Shown one piece after another: positions 22,205 through 33,300 of a stretch of DNA of 64,000 nucleotides (position 1 is its first letter; each line of letters opens with the position of its first letter). Under the pieces are notes generated by a model, which was not told the origin of the DNA, ran no database searches, and saw only the letters and a list, made by a program, of their open reading frames with translations. Source of the DNA: Panaeolus papilionaceus (lineage: Eukaryota > Basidiomycota > Agaricomycetes > Agaricales); assembly GCA_015501605.1 (NCBI GenBank), contig JADNRZ010000029.1:62001-126000 (forward strand). The letters are read 5' to 3'. The translations under genes were made by a program, and so were the position numbers.

Positions 22205-25200
22205 CATCAGCAATGTCTGTCTGAGCTCTGGAGCACTATGTAGCATTATGTAGCACTGTAGCACTGTAGCATGGGTCCCCATTTACATAGATCTCTCCCA
22301 TGGATCCATAGTGCTCTGTAGCATCCCTTTGGTGCTACAGACTGCTACAGACTGCTATATGACTACTACAGACAACTATGTAAGTCAGCCTGGATACCAC
22401 ATACCACACCCTCCTGTTGTTCAAATAGCCCATATAATCCAAAAATGCAACTCAGTCAATTAAATGTAAGGCTAAAAAATATGGGTATATTCATAAACTA
22501 GCTAATACATCAAAAATACAAATGCTACACAATAAAAAGGACAACATCTATGCAAAAAATAGAGAGCAGAGATATTGGAAACAGTTGGTTATAGGTAGGG
22601 GAACATATACATATACATATAAATAGGCCTTCAAAACTCACAAATTTAATCCTAACACCTGAAATCCCTCACTGCTCTCTAGTACATTGATTGACACCAA
22701 ATAGCACCTATAATGATAGATGTAGCAGTAGATGGTCAGAACAAAAAAGTTAACAAAAGAATGAGAGCAAAAAAAACATACCTGAATGCTCCAATGCTGC
22801 CAGCCCATTGGTAGGAGAAGAGAACATAAAGAAGAGACTGGAGAGAGAACAGAGGAGGGAGAATGTGGTGAAAAGACTGAAAAGAGGACAGGTGAAAGTA
22901 ATAACATGGCAACAAAAGAATAGTCACTACAATGACTACAACATATAGAAATAAAAATAGAAAAAAAGCGGACAACTAGTAATCAGGAAGAAAAGAAAGA
23001 GAGAGAAGAAGAGAAGAAAAAAGGGAAGAATAAAGTATAAGAAAGCAGATAGGACATGTTGAAAGTGATGACATGGCAATGAAGGTGACAAGATTAATGA
23101 CAAAAAAGAGAGGGGAAGCACATCTATGCATGCCCTCTATAATCACCAACTGCTTCACAAACCTTCAGACAAGAGAAATGAGAGGAGAAATGATGAAGGA
23201 GAGGGATGGGAGAGAGAGAATAAGTGGGTGGATAGCAGCAGGAGATGGTTGAGAGAAAGGACTTAGAGTTTTCAAGAATGAACCACAAATGATTTTTGGG
23301 ATTGATTTGCATCATGTTCCCATGCTGTTGGCCCACAGAGACATAAAAAATCAAACTGATCACTTTTCTGCATGACTTGTTGTAAATTCACATGACTACT
23401 CAACACATCAATACAGTGCCTCAAACACTTTCAATGTGTTCTGCTAACTTGGAGGTCAATACACCACAAGTAATTAATGTTAAACATTTATTAGAAATAA
23501 GATATAGTGCAGATATCATTATTTGCAAAATTGTGCTTTTAAAAAATGTGCTGTAACCTAAATTGTATCCATTCAAGAAGATTTAACTCACTCTATAGCA
23601 AATGTGTTGAGTTTACAGTGAAGGTATCACATATGGACATGCTACAAATGACTCTGAACTTACATGGGAAAAATCTGTATTGCTCCTGATGAATCACATA
23701 AGACTCCAGAGTGCTACATTGCTACAGCATACTACAGTGCTAAGTGGAGTGCTACAGCTGATGGGTCACACACTATACACTGCTATGGGAAAAAATCAAA
23801 CATTGCTGATGCAGTATACAATATGGACATCAGCTTTCATAAAAAAGGAAGAACAATTAAAGAAACAGTTTTCTGATTTGGGGTTACACTACAATGATGA
23901 ACCAAGCACACCTCAAGCACCCTCAGAAAGGCAGTGATGGAGTGGCAATTACTCCCAGGCAATTTACCAAAAACTGTTGAAGCTCTCAAAAAGGAATTCA
24001 AAAATTTGGTGAAAGAGAGGCAAAAGACCTTAGATAGGTTGAAAGAATGGTCAATCACTCAGGGTCAGTTTTTCCATTGGACTGCCTTGACCTTGCTTCA
24101 TTAATTTCATTGCCTCTCAGAGGAGGTAAAATCGAAGGGGTTTTTCAACACAACATTCAACACTGATGAGGCTGGCTCAGCTTTTGAAAGGGTGCCTGAC
24201 ATTGTTATCACCTGCTTAGGGACAATTGACTGCCTGCTGCATCACTCAGAAAAGGAGCAATTCCAACAAAGATTGATGGGAGGAAAGAAGAGTTACCATG
24301 AAAGGATTGCTGTTATCATTGAGCTCAAGTGTGGAGTAGATCAAAAGCATCTCAAAATGGCTTATATGAAGGGAACCTCTGAGTGAGGCAGCAGGCAGTC
24401 AATTGTCCCTAAGCAGGTGATAACAATGTCAGGCACCCTTTCAAAAGCTGAGCCAGCCTCATCAGTGTTGAATGTTGTGTTGAAAAACCCCTTCGATTTT
24501 ACCTCCTCTGAGAGGCAATGAAATTAATGAAGCAAGGTCAAGGCAGTCCAATGGAAAAACTGACCCTGAGTGATTGACCATTCTTTCAACCTATCTAAGG
24601 TCTTTTGCCTCTCTTTCACCAAATTTTTGAATTCCTTTTTGAGAGCTTCAACAGTTTTTGGTAAATTGCCTGGGAGTAATTGCCACTCCATCACTGCCTT
24701 TCTGAGGGTGCTTGAGGTGTGCTTGGTTCATCATTGTAGTGTAACCCCAAATCAGAAAACTGTTTCTTTAATTGTTCTTCCTTTTTTATGAAAGCTGATG
24801 TCCATATTGTATACTGCATCAGCAATGTTTGATTTTTTCCCATAGCAGTGTATAGTGTGTGACCCATCAGCTGTAGCACTCCACTTAGCACTGTAGTATG
24901 CTGTAGCAATGTAGCACTCTGGAGTCTTATGTGATTCATCAGGAGCAATACAGATTTTTCCCATGTAAGTTCAGAGTCATTTGTAGCATGTCCATATGTG
25001 ATACCTTCACTGTAAACTCAACACATTTGCTATAGAGTGAGTTAAATCTTCTTGAATGGATACAATTTAGGTTACAGCACATTTTTTAAAAGCACAATTT
25101 TGCAAATAATGATATCTGCACTATATCTTATTTCTAATAAATGTTTAACATTAATTACTTGTGGTGTATTGACCTCCAAGTTAGCAGAACACATTGAAAG

Positions 25201-26423
25201 TGTTTGAGGCACTGTATTGATGTGTTGAGTAGTCATGTGAATTTACAACAAGTCATGCAGAAAAGTGATCAGTTTGATTTTTTATGTCTCTGTGGGCCAA
25301 CAGCATGGGAACATGATGCAAATCAATCCCAAAAATCATTTGTGGTTCATTCTTGAAAACTCTAAGTCCTTTCTCTCAACCATCTCCTGCTGCTATCCAC
25401 CCACTTATTCTCTCTCTCCCATCCCTCTCCTTCATCATTTCTCCTCTCATTTCTCTTGTCTGAAGGTTTGTGAAGCAGTTGGTGATTATAGAGGGCATGC
25501 ATAGATGTGCTTCCCCTCTCTTTTTTGTCATTAATCTTGTCACCTTCATTGCCATGTCATCACTTTCAACATGTCCTATCTGCTTTCTTATACTTTATTC
25601 TTCCCTTTTTTCTTCTCTTCTTCTCTCTCTTTCTTTTCTTCCTGATTACTAGTTGTCCGCTTTTTTTCTATTTTTATTTCTATATGTTGTAGTCATTGTA
25701 GTGACTATTCTTTTGTTGCCATGTTATTACTTTCACCTGTCCTCTTTTCAGTCTTTTCACCACATTCTCCCTCCTCTGTTCTCTCTCCAGTCTCTTCTTT
25801 ATGTTCTCTTCTCCTACCAATGGGCTGGCAGCATTGGAGCATTCAGGTATGTTTTTTTTGCTCTCATTCTTTTGTTAACTTTTTTGTTCTGACCATCTAC
25901 TGCTACATCTATCATTATAGGTGCTATTTGGTGTCAATCAATGTACTAGAGAGCAGTGAGGGATTTCAGGTGTTAGGATTAAATTTGTGAGTTTTGAAGG
26001 CCTATTTATATGTATATGTATATGTTCCCCTACCTATAACCAACTGTTTCCAATATCTCTGCTCTCTATTTTTTGCATAGATGTTGTCCTTTTTATTGTG
26101 TAGCATTTGTATTTTTGATGTATTAGCTAGTTTATGAATATACCCATATTTTTTAGCCTTACATTTAATTGACTGAGTTGCATTTTTGGATTATATGGGC
26201 TATTTGAACAACAGGAGGGTGTGGTATGTGGTATCCAGGCTGACTTACATAGTTGTCTGTAGTAGTCATATAGCAGTCTGTAGCAGTCTGTAGCACCAAA
26301 GGGATGCTACAGAGCACTATGGATCCATGGGAGAGATCTATGTAAATGGGGACCCATGCTACAGTGCTACAGTGCTACATAATGCTACATAGTGCTCCGG
26401 AGCTCAGACAGACATTGCTGATG
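22205..26423. repeat. Large palindrome 2 (arms 2046 bp, spacer 127 bp)
   Basis: Left arm 22205-24250 and right arm 24378-26423 have exactly equal lengths and differ only by isolated substitutions (for example T/C in the GAGCTCYGGAGC motif near the outer ends). The outer ends begin CATCAGCAATGTCTGTCTG and carry arrays of TGTAGCA / CTACAGTGCTACA motifs (22240-22380 and mirror), resembling subterminal repeats. The arms are nearly free of CpG. The region around the centre (23937-24386) contains a weak coding-like stretch with PDIVITC and IAVIIELKCG. The right end abuts GTPase copy B and replaces its start. No direct target duplication was found. Confidence 0.92.
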
Positions 26424-27817
26424 TGGCTGCTACTTTTGATGTGGAGTACAAGAAAATCCAAGTCACCAGACCTGTTTCTGTTGAACAATTAGGTAGAGTC
26501 CCAACGGATCTTGTTCCAAGCACTGTGCTGTGAGTGGACAGACATAGAATGTACCCCCCAGTAGCTCTGACGATGCTACAACCTCAGCTTGATGGATCCT
26601 ACAGGGTTGGGAAAAAGCTCTGTGCATATATAGTATTTCAAACCCCAAGTTGAAATAATAATCAAAGCTTGGATTATGACTCACTTCACATGTTTTTGTA
26701 CATCTAGTTTATTGAGGCATTTGGCCTGCAGGGCACACCAAAGATATCCAGTAATGGTCTGGATGGATGCACCCAGATTGTATCCAGCTACAAATTAAAC
26801 AATGCTACTCATGATTATGGTCATAAATATACATATATCAGTATTCTGATAGCTTGGCCCAGTTTATTGACCAGACTGGCAGTATCTGTCCAATCTATCT
26901 TGTTGACTCACCTGGGTTTGCAGACCCCAGGATCTTGGACATAGCCATTGTCTCTATGCTACAAAAATGGTTGAAAGATAATAATGTGTGAGTGCAGCTT
27001 CTTTTGATTACTGCTGTATTATGTTGCAGTTGGTTTTTCTCATTCATGTAGCTAACATGGAGCATACTTTGTTAGCATGTTCAATCATGTATTTTATTTC
27101 ATGCCAATCACCAATGTATGCCTGCCAGGAACTCAAAAACAGGTCCTAAAGACGTTCCAGGCTCTGACTGGAATTCAGGCAGCAAGAGACATAACAATAG
27201 TCACCACCATGTGGAATACCTTGGGGGGCATGCAGCTAAGTGTGCGGAGGAGACATATAACCAACTCAATAAAAATATCTGGAAGGTTTATATTTTGATC
27301 TGCAATTTGTTCTGAATAACCTGCTGACTTATTTTGCCAGGACTTTATCAGACAAGGGGCTCAAATAACAAGATTCTTAAATACTGAGGAGTTGGCATTA
27401 TCAATCCTGGATCGAGCTCTCCAATGGGGAACTGGTACAATTTTCTCCATTGAAGATCATGTGAACAACATCAATAAAAGTCCATTTCAAAATAACCTCC
27501 TTACAGACCTTCAATATCACATCCAGAATCTGCACACCCATGTACCTATGCTCCAGGATGAGTTGACCCATGCTGAAGCACTGGGTGATCAGCTGCTCAA
27601 GTCAATTCTTCAGCTCAGGCTCCAAGAAGCTGAAGAGGACCTGGCTCGATTTCAACAAGAGCTTGATCATTCTGGTTTCCTGCCCTCTCCTCTGCCTACA
27701 CCTGCCCCCGAAGCCCTTGAGACAATCTATATTGAGCGCAATCCCAGTAAATTTACACAAATCATGAAGTCGATAAAGTGCTGCAGCAAGACTGTTGGTG
27801 AGCATCACATCATTTGA
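26424..27817 (+). pseudogene. AIG1/GIMAP-like P-loop GTPase, copy B, 5'-truncated and frameshifted
   Basis: The first exon enters from the palindrome border without a start codon and ends at 26529 (TRPVSVEQLGRV). The P-loop micro-exon 26588-26621 is again 34 nt but reads MDPTGLGKSS: the first Walker-A glycine is Asp. Exon 3 starts at 26708 (FIEAFGLQG) and carries the G3 box DSPGF, with a frame change or extra intron between 26820 and 26860. Exon 4 has the G4-like VTTMWN, then needs one more G in the G run near 27220-27226 to reach CAEETYNQLNKNIWK. Exon 5 (about 27342-27817; QGAQITRFLN, long helical region) is open. Belongs to the same subfamily as copies D and H. Confidence 0.75.
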
Positions 27818-28290
27818 GGGCATCAGTGAGTTTAAACTTTAACTTTTCACATTCCGCTTGACATTTTTTTGATCTTACCTGCTGCTGCTGCTGCTCTAGA
27901 TCTCATGCAGGTTTGTGGATAAGCCCCATAATTGTCAAGGCTGGCGAGTTTTTTGTGGTCCAGTCGATGACAATCACTGAGCAAGGGGCGAGGAACACTC
28001 CTGTGTATCCCATGTGTTATTTATTCATAATATACACTTCATGTTCCGAGTGTCACCTCTTGTCCTTCATACTTCGTTTAACATGCTCTTCCAATCACCA
28101 TTTACATTCACTCCATTCCACTCTTAGTTCATTGTTTGCAGACATATACTGCTTGTACACCCCACTTGGACTTCTTTTTCAAATTTTCCTTGCAGTTTCG
28201 GTATAACCAACTTTCTATTGGGTAATTCAAGTTGGAATCACATGCCAATATTCAAAGCCCCCCTTTCATAAGAGGTCCTCTCCCACTGTT

Positions 28291-28431
28291 TCAACCTGTT
28301 CGCCCGTTTATCTGAGTTGCCCAAGCACGATGGGTTTGGTTGGTGATGTTGTACTGTGAATAATAGAGAAATTCTTCACTGACAGAAATATCACCAGTAA
28401 TTTTAAAGTATTCAAGTTCAGGAATCTCCAT
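28291..28431 (-). pseudogene. Orphan first exon of a GTPase copy
   Basis: MEIPELEYFKITGDISV on the minus strand from 28431 matches exon 1 of copy D (MEIPKLEHLSIAGDIYV at 43026). The 46-codon frame then runs into unrelated residues and a TGA. No P-loop exon follows, so only the first exon survives. It marks the left border of a segment duplicated at 43-46 kb. Confidence 0.7.
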
Positions 28432-29947
28432 GGTGAGGGTGATATAGTGAACAAGTATTGCCTGGATGTTGAGAATAGCACTGAGTAGATGAGGCGATGG
28501 ACATTGTGGTGAAAGTTGTTGTTAACAGTATGTTGCATGGTGGAGTGTATGAGGTAAGTGTCCAAATCTACTCATTTACCTGATCGTTCGATATCTTATC
28601 CGCACAATGTCCACGTTGCATGATTGCTGACAACGCTATTTGGACAACTACAGCCACCTGTTCTATTGTTCCTCCCCATCAACCTTGCCTTTAAACAGTC
28701 TCTATAGCACCTTACTGGGGTTGATAATCAAGGCGACGGCATTGTCACATTGGGCGAGCCTGACATGTCAAATATTCCCGTAAGGGATGAGGTTGAAAAT
28801 GATGATGAGTGGAGGCAACGAATGTGGTGAACTCAGCGTAAGGGGTAATACATACAATCGGTCGCTTCATGCAGTTTTTCAAAAGCATTTGTAATTTGGA
28901 AAAGATAAATGACATTATTCAATCTAAATAAACAAAATATGCTGAAATTCAGTCAGACATCGGACCCACAAGTGAAAGTAATACTAAGAGATTTTTACGC
29001 ACAGATATTTTGCTGAAACCAATCATCATTCCTACCATGGCCTAACCTCCTTTCATTCACCACTTTCAAGCCATTGTCGTTCTCCTTGGTCCCCACCTCC
29101 ACTTCAACCCGCATTCCATCCTTATTCCACCCCACACCCAACACCAATCGTGTCCAGATGCTACACCTTCTCAGTCATCGCACCGCCCCACCCTATACTC
29201 CGACCACCTCCAACAACCACATTTCCTGGGTCATCAACAATGCCCAGAGACTGCAAGAGCCCATGAAAAGCAGCGTAGAGTATTCAGGTAGGTTTTCCAG
29301 GAGGAGTGAGGCCCATCATGCGAGCCTGGCTTGACATAGAGGTGAAAGTGGTCGTGGGTCCATGTGGCCTGACCACTGAGTCACACCACGCGACCACACC
29401 TGCCCGTTTCACTTGCTCCCCCGTTCCAATTCTGCCTTACAACACCTGCCATCCACCAGATGTTGAATATTTCGTTGAGTCAGGCAGCGATGGGGCATAT
29501 TGGTGTCTTATGAGTAGGTAGCATGGAATAGTGTTGACACGCAAGGTAGCACAAAACAGTTGGTAGTGTTGTATTGAGGTGACCAGCAAGGGTATTGGAG
29601 AGATGTAGTAAAGGACAACATGAGGATCATAGTTGGAGAATATGATGGGGCAATAGGCCGGATGAGACTAGAAAATAAGAGAGTGCAGGAGACGAGGATT
29701 CCAATGATCAACATGACACATGACACATAAAGAGGCCTTCACAATGAGACTTGATGACATGTCACTCTTTCCTTGCTGTCAGCTGTGAAGAGGTGTGCGA
29801 TTACAGACTCTCGTCGCGGTGGAGGTCAGTGACACTAAGTGCAGTAGGTCAGCTGACTGACAAAGCACGAAAGGAAAGTCGTTGGTGGTATTTGCAATAA
29901 CATGGGAGGGTGTTCATAGATGGCAGTGGGCGTCCTGTCAAGGGGAG
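28432..29947. repeat. Diverged duplicate of 43.0-44.9 kb (left part)
   Basis: Shares with 43.0-44.9 kb, in the same order and orientation, blocks such as GCTGAAATTCAGTCAGA (28938 / 43930), GTGTCCAGATGCTACACC (29148 / 44138) and CATCAACAATGCCCAGAGA-like text (29230 / 44221). The Gypsy element at 29948 interrupts it; similarity resumes at 36212. No intact gene was found in either copy. Confidence 0.75.
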
Positions 29948-30355
29948 TGTAAGGGCACCTCAGACACACACAAGTCCTGGGGGAGATCCAAAGATATATA
30001 TCAGCTCTACATAAATACAGGAAGTAGGCTCACCTGGGGGAGATCCAAAGAGAAAGAGGTAAAGGATCAAACCCAGGTGAAACAGCTATTTAAGTGATGA
30101 GCTGGCATTGGCATCAGCCTTGATGCCAAACAATGCCTTTGGGAATAAACAAAGGGAAACACAAAGGAATGACTATGTAACAGTGGAAACAAGTGAATAA
30201 CAAATGAGTGACAACTAAAGGAGAGTGTAATATAATATATATGAGTCCATGGTATGTCCAGATAATGAAATAGAGCAAAGGGAAATAGGGGAAAGGAGAG
30301 ACAAGAGAGACAAGAATAAGGAAAGGAATAGGAGGTAGCAGGAGATCCCCTGACA
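29948..30355 (-). repeat. 3' LTR of the Gypsy element
   Basis: 408 bp, reads TGTCAGGGGATC...GGTGCCCTTACA on the minus strand; read side by side, no difference from 35799-36206 was seen. Confidence 0.95.
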
Positions 30356-30365
30356 TTACCCCCCT

Positions 30366-33300
30366 CTAGGATTGCTTCGCCCTCGAAGCATGAAGTCCAG
30401 CCTGTTTGTAAGGAATATGAGCATAAGTGGTCCTGATAACCTTTGGAGCCTTAGGATTCTCTGCATAGAAGTCCTTGATGAGGTCAGGAGCATGGACATC
30501 GTCAGCTGGTTCCCAAGAATTCCAACCAGCATCGTATCCTTCCCATTTGATCAGGTATCGAAGTTTGCCTCTGATGAACTTGCTGTTCAAAATCTTCTCC
30601 ACAACGAACTCTTCAACATTGTCAACAAGCACAGGAGGTGGGGGTAGCTTGGCTCTTCGACCAGAGATGGGGTCATAAGGAGCAGGAGTGAGTCTGACAA
30701 CATGGAAGACTGGATGGATGCGGGAGAGGGATTTAGGAAGCTGAAGACGGTAGGCATTCTTTCCAACACTAGAAATGACTGGGTAAGGACCAACTCGCTT
30801 GTGGGAGAGCTTCTTGGATGGCCGAGTGGTTTGGATGTCTGAGGCATCAAGGTAGACACGATCTCCAGGCTTGATCTCAGGAGCCTTGGTGCGACGCCGG
30901 TTGTAGTACCTAGCCATGTCCTCCTTAGCAGCTGCTAAGGCAGCACGTGCTTCCTCAAGAGCAGTCTTCATCCTATCAGTGAACTCATTCACAGTTTCCA
31001 TCCGGGAGGGAGGAAGAGGTTCAAAGCCCATACGAGGATGTTGACCAGAGTCTAGAAGGAAGGGAGTCTGCTGGGTGGAGGAGTGGACATGGTTGTTGTA
31101 GGCAAACTCAGCCATGGAAAGGATGTCGTACCAGTCATCCTGTCGCTCAGAGATGTAGAGCCTGAGGTATTGTTCCAACTCCTGGTTGACACGCTCAGTC
31201 TGCCCATCAGTTTGAGGGTGATAGGCAGTGCTACAAGCTGGCTCAATCCCAAGCAGCCTGTAGAGTTCAGTAGTGAACTCTGCAATGAACTGTGGACCGC
31301 GATCAGAGACTACCTTGGATGGAAGGCCATGGAGTTTCCAGATATGGTCACGATACATGCGGGCAGTGCCTAGGGCAGAGACAGTGGTAGTGGTAGCAGT
31401 GAAGTGGGCGCGTTTGGAAAGGGAGTCAACAACAACCATGATGGCATCATAACCATTGGACTCAGGAAGTTCGACAATGAAGTCCACACTGATATGGTCC
31501 CAACGGCGGTCAGGAACAGCAAGGGGCTCAAGTTCTCCAAGGGGTCGCTGCCTGATGGTCTTGGTCCTAAGACACATGTCACAGGTGCTGGTGTAGAGTC
31601 CAATGAACTTAGACATGCGAGGCCACCAATAGTTCCTAGACACAAGCTCCAAGGTCTTCCAACGTCCAGGGTGTCCAGCAAGAGTGGAGTCATGGCAGAG
31701 AGCCACAATGCGACGACGAAGATCACCACCTGGTGGAACATAGAGCTTTCCACAGAAGTAGATAAGACCATCAGCTTCATCCCACTCTGAGGAGCGAAGA
31801 GACTGAGATCCAGTCTTTCTGAGCGCCTTGACTGCCTTGGCCACAGTGTCCTCAAGATCAGAGGCCTCCTTGGAATGTCGACGGATCTCACGAACCAGAG
31901 AGCGTTCCTGTCCAACAAATTCCAGACCTTCTAGTGCACGAACTGCAAACATCCCTGGGGTGAGGAGGGTGATGTTCTGGTTGTCACGTTCACTAGAACC
32001 ATGGTCAGACCGACGTGAGAGGGCATCTGCTTTTCCCATAGTAGCTCCTGCCTTGTGCTGCATGACGAAGTCAAAGCGCGCCAGAGTGAGAGACCAGCGG
32101 GCTTGCCTGCGGTTGAGGTTCTGAGACACATGAAGTATTCCAAGTTCTTGTGGTCAGTCCAGATCTCAAACTTGTGGCGGGCACCCTCAAGGAAGTGTCT
32201 CCATTCCTGCAAGGCTCGAATGATTGCAAGCATTTCCTTGTCATGAATCTCATAGTTCCTTTCGACAGGAGAGAGTGACTTGGAGAAGAAAGCAATGGGA
32301 TGCCACTTTCCATCTTCTGGAGACTGTTGAGAGAGTACAGCACCAGTGGCAAAGTCTGAAGAGTCAGCTTCAAGCCGGAAAGGGAGATCATCATTGGGAG
32401 CAGCAAGGACAGGGGAAGAGGTGACAGCATCCTTGATGGACTGGAAGGCAGTAGCGGGAGCAGGAGACCAGGAAAACTCAGTGGAGCTCTTGGTAAGATC
32501 AAAGAGGGGACGTGCATGATGAGAGAAGTCCTTGATGAACCGTCGATAGAAGTTGGCAAAACCCAGGAAAGATTGGACTTCTTTCCTATTGGTGGGGGTG
32601 GGCCATTGAGCAACTCCAGCAACTTTGACAGGATCCATCTCGACTTGGTTCTCAGCAACGATAAGCCCAAGGTACTCAATGCGTGTCTTCTCAAACTCGC
32701 ATTTCTCCAGACGGAGGCAGAGACCATGTTCCTCTAGACGCTTCAGGACCCTATGAGTGACCTCTCGATGCTCAGGAATATCCTTGGTGAAGATCAGGAT
32801 GTCATCCAGATATACCACAACCACACCTTCAGAGATCATATCTTGGAAGATCTCGTTCATCATGGTTTGGAAGGTGGCAGGACTGTTGGTGAGACCAAAG
32901 AACATGACAAGAGGTTCGAAGAGACCTCTGTGAGTGCGAAAAGCAGCCTTCCACTCATCTCCTTCTTTGATGCGGACATTGTTGAAACCCCAACGAATGT
33001 CAAGCTTGGTGAAGTAGTGCGCACCACGAAGTTGGTTGATAAGGTCAGAGATGAGAGGGAGAGGGTACTTGTTCTTCACAGTCATATCATTGAGCATGCG
33101 ATAGTCCTGGACCAGACGAAGGGAGCCATCCTTTTTCTTCACAAAGAAGACTGGTGATGCCATGGGGGACTTGGAGCGGCGAATCTTTCCCTGAGCCTCG
33201 TTCTCAGCAAGGAAGCGCTCAGCCTCTTCACGTTCTGCAGGGTTTAATGGGTAAACCTTGCATCCCTTGGGTTGAGCTCCAGGAATGAGCTCAATCGCAT

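Noticed and set aside
22205..26423. Palindrome as a pure assembly artefact
   Set aside because: Isolated arm mismatches argue against a duplicated hairpin read, but this cannot be excluded without raw reads.
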